Positions 18,912-29,790 of a stretch of 64,000 nt of DNA are shown here, piece after piece. Within the stretch, counting starts at the first letter, position 1; the number at the start of each line of letters is the position of its first letter. The notes under the pieces were generated by a model. The model saw only the letters and a list, made by a program, of their open reading frames with translations, made no database searches and had not been told where the DNA came from. The translations under genes were made by a program, and so were the position numbers. The DNA is from Phytopythium helicoides (Eukaryota > Oomycota > Peronosporomycetes > Pythiales > Pythiaceae), in contig JANFNE010000001.1 of NCBI GenBank assembly GCA_024867545.1, positions 186,001 to 250,000 on the forward strand, given 5' to 3'.

Positions 18912-20952
18912 CTACCGTCCTGCGAACTCCTGCGCGTCGGCGCGCGAGACCCGCGAGAGGCGCGGCATCTCTTTGCCGAGCTGCTCGCTGAAGCTGAAGG
19001 AGCAGTCGGAGCATGACGGACTGCTGGCTAGCGCCTCCAGGTCCCTCGTGGAGTAGTCCGACAGGTATCTGCGCGCGGCAGGAGACAGCCACCCAGAGCC
19101 TCCGGCATCGACCAGTGCTTGCTGCCTCTGGGAGTTCGTCTTCCTCTTGGCCAGGCACCTTGGTGACTCGACATCCTTGTTGTTGCAGTCCGCTCGGGTC
19201 GGGATCGTAGGCTTGAACGGGCAGTGCATCATCTCGAGCTCCTCCCAGATCTTCTTCTCAGCGTCGAGAAACTGCTCGCGCTCGGCCGCCCACGCGACTG
19301 ACCGACGGTAGAAGGCATCGTTTCCTGGCGGATGAGTACTCTGTGACTTTGAGTCCATTGGACCACACGCCGGCCGGTAGAGCGGATTCCGGAACGTGCA
19401 CTCCTCGAGCTCGAGCTCGTCGCTGCGATTTTTTTCAATCAAAAGCCTCGCCTCTCGCTGCTGCTGCCAACGGATATGCTTATCGAAGATTGCGCCAGCG
19501 GATCGCTTGCCAACTCGAATGGAGTGATCACCGGCAGTCTGCGCACAGTTCGTTTGTGAGTGGCTGCAACAACTACACAGGCGAAACGTTGCTGCACGGG
19601 GGTCGGTCTCTTTTCGCTTCCTTGATGCAAGCTTCTGGCTTCGCTCACTCAGCTTTGGCATTCGCTGCATTCATGGAGTTCAAATCTGGTTAGCCAACTG
19701 GCAGATGCCCGGCCCTCATGCAGTAGAACTCGAGACATACCTGCATATTAGCCATCTGGGACGATTGCTCGTCTCTCCGCTCTATTTGCCTTTGCTTGTA
19801 CCGGGCGGCCGCAGTGTACAGACGCCTAACAGTCTTCTCATGGTCACATCTTGGAAGTTTGCGCATCGGAGACTCGACTTCTGCTTCACTTTGTGGCGAC
19901 TTTGGTGCATATTTGCGCTGATGCTGTTTGTGGAGTCGCTCAAATGCTGGTTTGTCTTTGCTTCGAGTCAAATTGAGGGTATGGGGAGCAAGTCTAGGCA
20001 CGGCCACTCGTTGAGCTTGTTTAGAGTGCTGTTGAATTTGCTCTTCTTTTTCGTTCTGGTATATCAAACCAAAAAGCTGTAAGCGGTCTTCAACACGGCA
20101 CTGAGCCAGATCGTTTAAATGGTCATTTTGAGCACGACTAGATCGAACATTGGCGACTGGTTTTGCGTCGCATTCTTCTGCTTGTTTGGTCGCTTCGGCA
20201 GCTCGCAGTCGCGATAGTTTGCTCTCTTTTTGGTTTTGCCATGCGAATAGGTGCGATAAATTACGCCGTAGACGCTTGGAGCTCTGCGCAAAGGTATTGA
20301 ATGTCAGTTCGGTGAAAAACCAATAGCATGTGAAGCAACGTACCCTGTTGATTTCTGGCGTAGGTTGCACGCCCTTTTGCTCCTCGGCTACTGCACGCTG
20401 TCGCAATTCTTCTTTCTTTTGCCTAGTCTTTTGCTGGAAGGACTGCATTCGAGTCTGGAAATCAGGTTCAAAGCGCTCGCTTTTCCGTAGGAGAGCGACA
20501 GATTTTCTGCTGACAAAGCTTGGGGGCCATTGAGAGGTCTCGGTCTCACCTCCGTTGATGAATTCACTGGTGTCTATTGCGATCTTTGGACTCGTGACTA
20601 GTGGAGGATTCTTATCGTGCGTCAGCTGTTCTTCAACCATGGTTGCGTTCGAACTCAGTCTGATGGCCTCTCGCTTTCTTGTAGCTGCGAACGAATTGCG
20701 CGTAGCTTTTGGCCCAATGTCGCGACAGCTCTGTATATTCCACTTTGAGATCGGAGCGACCGGAGCAGGGCGGTGATTTCGATCTGTGAATCCCTGTTCC
20801 CCACTCATCATTGACACTGGTGAATATCCATCGCTGGAGTTTCCTGAATCTGAAGAATGCAGCTGCTTGGGTTGCAACCTCTTAATGTGGTTAATATCGG
20901 CTTTGTCATTGATATTCTCAAGTTGAAGCATGCTCTGCGAGTGATTACACAT
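18912..20952 (-). CDS. Basic, coiled-coil-rich protein with FxP-type motifs; function unknown
   Basis: Three exons (20952-20344, 20283-19741, 19664-18912) give about 634 residues. The protein is rich in Arg, Lys, Glu and Gln with helical stretches (e.g. QKTRQKKEELRQRAVAEEQ). Motifs of the kind TPEINRSSKRL, MPKLSERSQKLASRKR, EECTFRNPLY and HCPFKPTIP recur. The combination of an acidic helix, Cys/Thr, F-x-P-x-I and a downstream basic helix is common in poorly characterised flagellar or cytoskeletal proteins of protists, but I cannot name a family. Intron 1 (60 nt) is in frame without a stop. The start at 20952 is uncertain because an in-frame TAG lies just upstream and an upstream exon is possible. 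Confidence 0.6.
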
Positions 20953-21421
20953 TATTGTCAATATCTACGGCCCAATGTTGTGCTAGCTGTTTCCACAGCG
21001 CACCTGCAACAGATCTTTGAGTGCTGCAACCTCATCTCGTGTCCCTGCGATCAATGGAATCGATAGCATCAACTACATCCTAATAGATGCTTCATCAGCG
21101 CAACAGAACCTCACCCTGCAGGCGCCGCTCCATCTCGATTCCAATTCAACAGCAAGCACTTGGAACGGCCCGTTACCGAGTGAAAATAGCTAAACTCCTG
21201 TCTGGGTCAAAAATGGAGAGTCCAAAGATTGCAATGCATGACTGACGAGTTCTCAGTGGGAGACATGAAGAAAGCCATTTGGTATTCGCTCGTGAATACT
21301 CGAGGAATCGACGACGACGACGGTTGTTAAAGGAGAGGTTGACCTGGTTGAAGGTGCAGTACCGTGCCTGCCGCATCTATAAGTCCGCGACGTGTCAGTC
21401 GCGCATTCGCAGCAGGCAAAG
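20953..21421. other. Divergent intergenic region
   Basis: Lies between the start of a minus-strand gene and the plus-strand SRP9-like gene. No gene seen; an upstream exon of the minus-strand gene could be hidden here. Confidence 0.35.
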
Positions 21422-21760
21422 ATGGCGTCGAGCGTGGGGTGGGAGGCGTTCGAGGAGCGCGGCAAGCTGGCGTTCGTGGCGGACGCGGCGCACTCGCGCT
21501 TCTCTCTCAAGACGCGCGCGGGCGCGGGGCCGGCGGTGGTGGCGCGCGTGGCGCACCAGGCGGGCGCCAGCTGCCACGTGGTCAAGTTCCAGAGCCGCGA
21601 GCCCGCGCACGTGTTCCGCGCCTCGCGCTTCCTGCGCTTCGCCATGCAGGAGGTGCTGGGCCCCATGCGTGCGGCGCCGGTGGTGGCGGCCGCGGCCGCG
21701 GCTCCGGCGGCGGCGGACGGCAAGCCCAAGAAGAAGAAGAGCAAGAAGAAGAAGCACTGA
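21422..21760 (+). CDS. Small basic protein, possibly SRP9-like
   Basis: 112 residues, one exon. The pattern W-x-x-F near the start (VGWEAFEERGKLAF), a positively charged Lys/Arg beta segment (SRFSLKTRAG), a Val-rich strand with a Cys (VVARV.. CHVVKF) and a final helix (FRASRFLRFAMQEVLG) resembles the alpha-beta-beta-beta-alpha fold of SRP9 of the signal recognition particle. The C-terminus is an Ala stretch followed by a Lys-rich tail (KPKKKKSKKKKH) suited to RNA binding. Similarity is by pattern only, so other small RNA-binding proteins remain possible. It converges with CTF18 with only 19 bp between stop codons. Confidence 0.45.
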   Translation: MASSVGWEAFEERGKLAFVADAAHSRFSLKTRAGAGPAVVARVAHQAGASCHVVKFQSREPAHVFRASRFLRFAMQEVLGPMRAAPVVAAAAAAPAAADGKPKKKKSKKKKH

Positions 21761-21779
21761 GCCCGTTCCGTAGCGATAA

Positions 21780-24731
21780 CTACACAAGATCGCGCATGTA
21801 CACCGTCGTCTTGATGCCACTTGTGTAGCCCTCGTTGAACTTGTAGCGCACGCGCGGCCGCGGCGCGCCGTCGCTCGCCGTATCGGGCTGCGCCAGCCGC
21901 TTCTGCTCGCGCGCCAGTTCCTCGCGCTTGCGCTTCGCCTCGCGATGCGCGAATGCGAACGGGTTGCGCCGCCGCATCGCCTCGATCTTGGCGGCCTCTT
22001 GCGCCTCTGCACCGCAGCCACCGTCAGCATCCTGCTGTTCTTTCTCTTCTCGGGCAAGCTGAACGTACCGGTAAGCTCGGGGAGCACGAACGCCTTGGGT
22101 TTCTTCTCGCCAGGCTTGGTGTCCACCTCCACCTTGCTATCTACAGACGCAGCCTTGCTGTCGCTCGCAGCAGGGTCCACAGGCCGACCGCCATTTTCGC
22201 TGCGCCGCATCTGCTCGAGCTCGACCTCGCGCGTGATCATCTTGCGCACCAGAGGCGGCAGCATCGTGCGGAACACTTGGCCGTCCTCGCTATGCTTGAA
22301 CAGCATGAGCTCATGCAGCGCGCTGAATAGCCATGAACAGAGCAAAACAGTTAGTGACACCCATGTGAGCTACTGTGAACTTTTGTGGTGAGCAGACGTA
22401 CGGCTCGAGGGCAAAGTCTTCGCTCCCGTCGGACATGTACTTTGGCCGGAACGACAGCCCCAGCGATGCCATCACGTCAATGAGTCGCCGCACCATCAGC
22501 TTCTCCTCTTTCGTCTGCAGCGACGGGTTTACGCGGCGGATATTGGGCGACAAAATGCCGAGAAGCGACGGTATGACATCAACAACCAGCACGCCGGGAC
22601 CGACTCGCATGCTTGGGTGCAGTTGAGAAGCTTCAAGTAGTGACTGGACAATGTTGTGCGCGCGCTCAAGCTTCTTCTGTGCATCAAAGTGCAAGCGCGG
22701 ATACGCGATTCGTCGCCGAGAGCTCGTACAGCACGCATGATGCACGGCGACGGCTGCGAATGGAACGTACGACGCCAGCGCGAACTGCTGGTCCGACCGC
22801 ACCTTGGTATCCCATGCGTCGGCGAGTCCAAGCCACTCAAAGGCGTCGCACAATTTGTTCATGGTCGGGTCGTTGAAGATCATGGATGGCAGATTTTCAT
22901 CCAGCGCGTTTATGAGAAGTGGGGCATTACCCATACCAAACGCAGCCTCTGCTACGACTTCAGACGCCGGCGTCGGTGTGATGGAGGTCTTCGATCGCGG
23001 CTGGTAGAAGACGAGGTTCATAGTATCGGTGACTCCTCGTGTCTGGTCCTTCTGGCCGACAAGCAGTGGCTGACCCTTCCCTGATGAAGTCGGAGAAGAG
23101 CTATTTCGTCCAGGCTGCATACTCTGGAACTGGAGCGCGTTTACACAATAGCGAATGTCGTTCTCTCCGTTTGAGCACAATGTTGCAAGTGCTCCTGTTG
23201 AGCGTTGCAATCCTTCTTCACGGCAAATAAACTTGAGACGCGTGATGAGCCGCTGGGGATTTGGCGTGTCAAGCACAAATATTTTGGCGAGCTGCCGCAA
23301 TGGACGCAGTACGGACGCAAACTGGTCGTTGCAAATACAAATGAGTGGCCGAATCAGAGGGTGGCGGTTCTTGCGGCTGTTGCCGGCGGATTTCCCATCC
23401 TTCTTGGCTTTCAGCGGCGCTGTCACAATCTCCTGGATCGCAGCAATGGCCGTGCGTCCGTCGCCACCGTTCATGGCGCCATCAATCTCGTCCAAAATGA
23501 TGCAATTCGGTTTCTGGCTTCCGAAGATGGACTGCATCTCCATTGCGCTAATAATCTGTTTGACAATGAGAAATAAGCTTCAGCACACTCTTGCACGCTG
23601 GAACAAGCACACTGTACCTTGTTCTTGAGCACATCCGCGGTGCGATCGTCGCTGGCATTCACTTCAATTGGGTTGTAACCAGCATGGCGTGCGACAATGT
23701 TGGCGAGCGTGGTTTTACCGGCACCTGGAGGTCCGCAGATCAGAATGATTTTCTCATGTGGACGCTTGTCTTCAGGTTCGTCGCTTGAGGGATCCTGTGG
23801 GTTTTGCTGCTTGTTGCCAGGACCTTTGAAGATGCCGTTACTGGGTTGCTTGGAGCGAGGCGAGAATCGCTGGCGCGAATACGGCGCAGGGACCTCGACA
23901 TGCTTCTTGTTAGGAAAGACATAGGGGTCCCACCGCTTGATCCACGCGAGCACCTCGCGATTGGTCCGCTCGTCGCTAAGCAAGTCTATAAAGCCCGTCG
24001 GTCGGTACTTATCGAGCCACAGCTGCGTACTCTTCGGAGCAGTCTCTGGGTGTGCAGCCTTTTCGATCTCCATCTCTTCGTCAGCCTTGCTGGCAATGTT
24101 CGCCGCAATCTTGCGCTGTACAGCTGGCTGTTAGATGATTGCCAAAGCAATAGTCTGCCGAATTCCCACGCACCATTTGCAGCTTCTCCATGAGCTTTTG
24201 AATAGGGACGAGTGTCGACACGTCCACCTTCCGCCGCTTGGACACCGCGCCAGGGTCCTCGGCCGCCGCGCTCTTCTTGCGTAGGAACATGCGCTGTCCG
24301 TCGCTGAGCACAACTGCCATGGACGCGACGTCGATCGGTGGGCGTGCGTGCAGGTACTTGGCCGTGGTCGTGTCGACCGCCGGCGCGGGTCGGTCCTTGC
24401 GCGAGAGCAGCGCGTCGGGTGGCGCGTCGTCCTCCATGGGTTCGTCGTCCTCGCCCAGCAGCGTGGAGCAGCGCGCCAGCACCTGGTTGAGCCGCTGCTG
24501 CGCGCGCGAGAGTCCGTCGTCCTCGTCCGTCTCCTCGCTCCCGTCCTCGCGCAGCGGCTCGCTGCTCGCAGTCGTCGCCTCAGCGGGAGCGGAGCTTGCG
24601 AGCCTGCGCTCCGCCTCCTCCATGGCGCGCATCTCCTCCTCGGCCGCCTCCATCTCGTGCTCGTGCATGGCCTCCCACTCGTCCATCTCCGCCAGCTCCT
24701 GCTCGTACGCGTACACGTCGGCGTCCTCCAT
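21780..24731 (-). CDS. CTF18: Chromosome transmission fidelity protein 18 (alternative RFC clamp loader large subunit)
   Basis: Large subunit of the Ctf18-RFC complex that loads PCNA for cohesion and fork maintenance. Five exons (24731-24174, 24115-23618, 23555-22402, 22322-22069, 22006-21780) give 896 residues. The acidic N-terminus is followed by WLDKYRPTGFIDLLSDE (start of the RFC-like AAA+ module), Walker A CGPPGAGKTT at about 311-320, VNASDDRTADVLKNK, Walker B CIILDEIDG at about 370-378, and the ICICND/ND-x-R and ENDIRYCVNALQF sensor segments. The last exon encodes VRYKFNEGYTSGIKTTVYMRDLV, the very conserved C-terminus of Ctf18 that binds the Dcc1-Ctf8 module. All exon phases agree. It shares a 184-bp spacer with the divergent ABRACL gene. 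Confidence 0.92.
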
Positions 24732-24796
24732 GGCGCCAGCGACCTCCTCCTGGTGCGCCTTGATGCTTGCTGGCCGAGGCGAAAAAGCGCGAACGC

Positions 24797-24815
24797 CGCG
24801 GATTGGATAAAAAGG
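24797..24815. promoter_or_regulatory. 19-nt CCAAT-containing motif in the CTF18/ABRACL spacer
   Basis: CGCGGATTGGATAAAAAGG lies 66 bp upstream of the CTF18 ATG and about 100 bp upstream of ABRACL. The identical 19-mer occurs in the other orientation at 26558-26576, 58 bp upstream of the dysferlin-domain gene. It carries an inverted CCAAT box and an A-rich tail. Confidence 0.45.
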
Positions 24816-24915
24816 ATTTCGAAATATGACAAAGGTTGATCTCAAGTTGAAGTGCGCGGTTGAAACCACCCGCATTCGCAGAGCTCCTCAGGCGTCGACA
24901 CCACTGCAGGCGACC

Positions 24916-25161
24916 ATGGACGTGGAGAAGGAGGTGCAGCAGCTGGTGGTTGAGATCCAGCGCATTGGAAAGCGGCAGGGAGACAAGTTCGGCGTGTCGT
25001 TCGGCGAGCTGTTCGACGACGAGCGGTGCCAGGACCTGTTCGAGGCGCTCATGGGCACGCTGCGCGCAGCCAAGCGCCTTAAGAAGATCGACTATCAGGG
25101 CCAGCTGCTGCTCAAGGGCACCCACGACAAGACCTTCATCGAGCTATGCGCGTCAGGGTGA
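24916..25161 (+). CDS. ABRACL: Costars/ABRACL family actin regulator
   Basis: 81 residues, the usual length of this family, from a single exon starting at ATG 24916. It matches the family closely along its whole length: MDVEKEVQQLVVEIQRIG, then KFGVSFGELFDDERCQDLFEA, LMGTLRAAKRLKKIDY and GQLLLKGTHDKTFIEL. Costars proteins promote actin dynamics and cell motility (Dictyostelium costars, animal ABRACL). It is divergent from CTF18, sharing its spacer. Confidence 0.92.
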   Translation: MDVEKEVQQLVVEIQRIGKRQGDKFGVSFGELFDDERCQDLFEALMGTLRAAKRLKKIDYQGQLLLKGTHDKTFIELCASG

Positions 25162-25245
25162 GTGGAGAGCGAGCATGCAGCGCTGACACTCTAGCAACCG
25201 GGAAGCTACACTCGATAAATATGAACATTACATTTGAACACTTTT

Positions 25246-26500
25246 TCACTCCAATTTGGTCGTGGACGCACGTCGCTCTAGCGTCTCCACGAGGTCGTGG
25301 AACTCGTCCACTGCCCCTTTCAATTCATTCTCGCACTCTTCGACCATCTCAGAGCGTCGGCGCTGCACATCTGTGATCGCCAGCGACAGATCGGCCATGG
25401 CCGGGCTATCAAAAAGCTCTCCCAACAAGCTCTCTGACTCGCGGAGAACGTCGGTGCCCTTCTCCCACGAATACGCGAAGGAGCTGTCGACGAAGCTGGA
25501 TCGGGACGTCCGACTGACGGGCGGCGTTGTCTTGGCGGTGTCTTGCAGCCGCACTAGCTCCTTCTCGTAGTTATGGATGCGTTCTTCATATTCGCTGATG
25601 CGGTCATTGGCGCGAAGGAGCTAAACGTGTGCGTCGGGACGTTAGCACAAGCAAAGCATGAACGCAGCTAGACTAGCGTACCTGTTGACTCAGCTTTTCG
25701 TTGGCATATTGCTAACGAGCGCAAAAAAAAAGCACCTGGTTGAGCGACAACGCAGTGCCAAAAGCCTCGAGTGGATATGCACGCACCATGGCTGCAAGCC
25801 GGCTCTGCTCGAGCATGCGCTGGTTGACGGGAACGGGGAGGCCCGTCGAGCTCACGAGCATGCGCTCGCGCGTCCACCTTCTTCTACGCGCGCGGTCTCC
25901 AGGCGCTCTTTCACTGCGTCGTCACCACCGTCAGCTTTCAGTACCGCAGCGAGCGTTTGCCCCAGTCGGAGCCCCACCTGCGGTGCCTCTGCGCGGGATC
26001 GCACAGCGCCTGCCAGGACGCCGCGTACACCCACCCGTCCTCGTCCGTGCGTGCGTGCACGTCGCACGTCCAGTCGCCCACCCACTCCCAGTGCTCGCTG
26101 GGCAGCTCGACCTGCAGCAGCCCCTGAGTCCAAGCGCAGCGCGCGGCAGTCGACGAGCGTGCGCACCTTGTCGAACTGACTCTCGCGCCCGTCGGCGTCG
26201 CTGAACGCGGGCAGCCGCCGTCGCGCGCCCCAGGATCCCGCAGACAGCGCTTGGTTCTCGTACAGCTCGTCCACCGCGCGGTAGGCGTCGCCGCGGCTGT
26301 CGGCGCGCGCTCTGACCGGCGTGGGCGGCGCGCGCCGCAGCTCCAGCTGGTAGCGCTGCACCAGCGCCTCCATGGCCGCGAGCTCGCTACGGAAAGAAGG
26401 CGTGAGGGACGCTCTAGGGGACTCGGTGACGCGCCTCGCGCCCAAACCTGCGCAGCAGCGCGCTCTCGGCCTCCAGCGCGCGCTCGCGGGCCGTCGCCAT
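25246..26500 (-). CDS. Dysferlin-domain (DysF) protein with C-terminal coiled coil
   Basis: Six exons (26500-26448, 26386-26167, 26123-25945, 25883-25787, 25711-25682, 25620-25246) give 317 residues. A short coiled coil (MATARERALEAESALL..) is followed by a DysF module: VDELYENQALSAGSWG (DysF-N opening), LPSEHWEWVGDWTCD, TDEDGWVYAASW, and the Arg-rich DysF-C end SLRRRWTRERM. The fit across the splice joins strongly supports them. A second coiled coil follows (EQSRLAAM-QYANEKLSQQ-LLRANDRISEYEERIHNYEKE, split by introns), then a Glu-rich helix. DysF modules occur in dysferlin, peroxins of the Pex30 group and TECPR proteins, usually linked to membrane contact or repair. There is no transmembrane segment or C2 domain, so its role is unknown. 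Intron 2 could use an acceptor 12 nt further on. Confidence 0.75.
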
Positions 26501-26557
26501 GCCACCGGCGGCACCTCGGCCTGCTTTGCGTCGAGTCTGATAAGGCAGCGGAAGCGG

Positions 26558-26576
26558 CCTTTTTATCCAATCCGCG
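26558..26576. promoter_or_regulatory. Second copy of the 19-nt CCAAT-containing motif
   Basis: Exact reverse complement of 24797-24815, located 58 bp upstream of the dysferlin-domain gene start. Confidence 0.45.
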
Positions 26577-27569
26577 AGTTTTTACGAGAAGTGAGTATTT
26601 ACGCGCATCAGGCTTTTGACGAGTGGTTTCGACGCGCCACCAGTCGCTTGCTTGGCCCATGGCCGCCGCAGCCTGTGGCGAGCAGCTCATTCGACTTTTT
26701 GCGGCGCGTCTTCCTCTTCTCCAGGCTACTACCAGTGTGTGTGTGGCGACCCGTGGCTGGCTCTCAAGTGATTTCACAACTTAGATGACGAGACTGAGGA
26801 CGAGGAGCGCGCCTTGCACCGCGTTCTGCAGTGCTCCGGCGCGCCTCCAACTCCGTACGTGAAGAGCATTCGAGGCATTTGTATGATGAGACCGATCCAG
26901 TGTGCATGAGTGCGCGTGTGCATGTGTATGTGTGTGTGAGTTCATGTGTGCTTGTGCGGGCTTTCGATGATGCTAGAAAATATTTGCTACTCTTGACAAA
27001 TAATGACGACATCCAAATCACCAAGATCGCTGAGAAGGCTCCGCAACAGCGATTCTGCATGTGCATGTGACATCAGGAGGCAGTGACGAATGCTATATAG
27101 GGACATCTGAGATGCGCGGGGCCTCTGGTCCCGTTGCATGAAGATAGTTTATAGTGGAATCTCATTACCTGAGCCTCCTTCAATCAGCAGCTTTTATCTC
27201 TGCACTGCATGGAGAACCAAAGTCTTGTCAAGTTTGCGCGGCCCGTACCCCTGGGCTGCGGAAGCCGAATCTTTGGGAGAGCAAAAGACTGGTGGGCGGT
27301 CTTGCGCGCTCGTGGATCCCTCAATTGTGAGGGGGAGGCAGCAGAAATGTTGTCGGCGAGCGCTGACCGTCTCTGTCGACACATTTATCTCTTGAAATTC
27401 GCAATCATCTATGCGATGAGGTGCAAACGAAGTAGGTTGGGTGGCGAATGAACACCGGAAAGTGAACAAGTAGAGTAGAATTCATTGCACCGATTTGGAT
27501 TTGGAAGGGCACCTAGGAATAGCAAAATTTGTTTCCGTACCTTGTGTCGTCGAAGTAGTTTGCATTGTT
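26577..27569. other. Intergenic region
   Basis: A GT-rich low-complexity patch sits near 26910-26945. No convincing coding frame or RNA gene seen. Confidence 0.35.
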
Positions 27570-29305
27570 ATGGCTCGCAAAGACGTGCTGTCGACGCCAC
27601 CATCGGTTGTTGCTCCGAGTCGAGCTCGACCATTGAAACCGATCGTTCCACCATCAAATCGTGCCAGCGGACTTCGCGTCGGCAGGATCGTGTCCGTATG
27701 AGATCTTGAATTTGCCACCAGTAGTTCATTTACCCTCGAAGCCGACTGATTCGATTGAATTCCAGGACGCTCGAGGACTGGGGGAAGTTGGGATCGCGAG
27801 CCATCCAAGTAGCGGAAATCAGCTGAGCGCAGCTTTGCAGGATGGGGAGCGCCGAATGCACGAAGAGCTCCTGGAGATGCTGACGACCAAGCTCGCTAAA
27901 AAGGAGAAGGAGAACGAACTTCTGCGACGCAAACAGGTAACAACACAGCATATAGCATTCATATCTACCTGATGACTTGAGACTGAGTTGATGCGCCAGG
28001 AAGCATTTGACAGGCAGCAGTCTGACTTGGAGGTGCTCCTCGACAAACAAAAACAAGAGGCGGAAAGCATTCGCGTAGAGCTTTCAAACACCAATACCGA
28101 TCTGCAGCGACAGCTTCAGCTCATGCAGATTCAGTGCGAGCGGGTACGCTGCTATCCCAAGACCGTCCATCTCGTGTGACTGACTGAATCACTTCAACCA
28201 GCTCCAGTCCGAGAGTGAAGCGCAGCGCGCCACGAGTCAAGAGCAACGACGTCTACTTGAAAAAACTCGCGCACAACTTCAGGCAAAGATAAGGGAACAG
28301 CAAGCATCAACAGATCAGTTCACTCGAGAGCTCGAACGATGTCAGCTCGAGCGAAGCCAATTCGAGCAGCAGTTGGCAGTGACTCAAAGCCACTTGCAGA
28401 CTCAGCTTGCGAAGGCAAGACTCTCGATTGATACATTGTTTGTCTGTTGAGCATCCGCGCTGACAAAGAAGCGAAAAATCTAGGTGGCAGACATGGAGTC
28501 GCTGCTTCAGCAACTTCAAATCGAAAAACAACACCTTTGTGATGCGCACGAGGAGGCCCAACGAGATCTCGAGCAGGTACGTTTGCTCGACAAATTCCAT
28601 ATTCTTTGAAAACAGACACACAACAGGATCACGATGCTGATTTGGCTTGCGTGAGGGCATTTTAGCGTCTAACCCAAGGAGAACAGCGACTCAAATTGCT
28701 AGACGAGAAAAACAAAAAGCTGGAGCAAGATAAACTGGCATCCGAGGAGAAGAGTCGATTATTAACCAAGGTGATGTCTGATTTGGGAGGAGAATTCCTC
28801 AATCTGCAGTTTCTGACTTTGATCATGAGAGCAGAGCTTGAAAGCAATCAACGCCAAGGCAGCGGACACAGAGAAAAAGAGGACAAGTCTTTCGAGGACA
28901 GAGGAGCAACTCAACACTCAATTCGCTAAGCTACAGAAAGAAAACCAAGAGGTGAAGGCGAGAAGTGCACAACAGACAACGCAGTACAAAGCTCTGCAGG
29001 CTCGAATAGCAACGCTAGAAGCCGCAAACCTGTCGGTCGAACAAAAGCTCAAGGACGCTGAGACCGAGGTCGAGCTTGCCCACAAGAGCTGCCGATCATA
29101 CCAGTTCCGCATTCAGCAACTCCAGGAAGAGGTTGTGTTTCTTGAGAAACGCAAAACAGCACAAGGATCGTTGAAGGAGGCTACATGCGCTACAGTACCA
29201 GAATCGTCACCGGAGAAATCTGCAACGAGTGCACAATCTCTGCAACAGCAAAAGCAGCAGCAGAAGGAGGAAGAATATTCAGATATTCCAGCGTGGATGA
29301 AATAG
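27570..29305 (+). CDS. Long coiled-coil protein, function unknown
   Basis: Seven exons (27570-27660, 27722-27936, 28000-28143, 28202-28414, 28484-28576, 28666-28770, 28835-29305) give 443 residues in one consistent frame. After a Pro/Ser-rich N-terminus of about 60 residues nearly everything is heptad-type coiled coil (e.g. KLAKKEKENELLRRKQ, ESLLQQLQIEKQHL, KKLEQDKLASEEKSRLL, LQKENQEVKARSAQQ). The C-terminus has a Gln-rich stretch and ends EEYSDIPAWMK. Such proteins are often centrosomal, basal-body or golgin-like, but I cannot assign a family. Intron 4 begins GCAAGA after AAG and ends CTAG, so it is a GC-AG intron. The Fanzor locus lies downstream on the same strand. Confidence 0.7.
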
Positions 29306-29790
29306 CCGGGGTACCCGGCATTGGCGCTGTGGTAGATGGCCACAAAAACCTCCACTTCTACATTCACCTTTCTCATCACAACGATCGACTTAAACTCCCA
29401 CTCAACCGGAAAACGTGGAAAAGGAGACGTGAAACTAAATAAACCTGTCGTTACGGCAAGAAACTTACGGTACTGCCCAATTGACAAGCTGGCAGCGCAG
29501 TTCATCAGCTTCAAGCGGGTTGCGCGATGCCCTCCCCAGCGATGACAACAGCACTGCATGGACACTACATATTGCTTGTTGAAGATGCCATAGGAAGGAT
29601 CTCCAGAGCTCCATCATGAGCCTCGGCAAGCTAGTAAAGCGGCCTTTGCCGCTCTGCCTGCATACACGTAAACGGTCATGATGAGACAATAGCATGTTTT
29701 GAATTGTCAAGCGCCCACTCGCTCTCGAACGGCAACGAACGAAAGCGGCTGCCGACCTTGATCTCCCTACTCACAGTGTAATTTGCCACC

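Noticed and set aside
21422..21828. Alternative Arg/Ala-rich frames overlapping the SRP9-like gene
   Set aside because: They are byproducts of GC-rich codon usage; only the frame from 21422 has a family-like pattern and a natural Lys-rich end.
25712..25786. A 24-nt ultra-short intron (T-rich) in the dysferlin-domain gene
   Set aside because: A strong GTGCGT donor 51 nt further upstream gives a normal 75-nt intron in frame and keeps the coiled coil continuous.
25884..25944. A 31-nt intron in the same gene
   Set aside because: Using the later acceptor GCGTAG gives a 61-nt intron and the expected Arg-rich DysF-C motif.
29306..29790. Left terminal repeat of the Fanzor element
   Set aside because: Only a 6-bp hairpin (29638-29653) and a weak GCTAG similarity to the right end were found, not enough to define a boundary.
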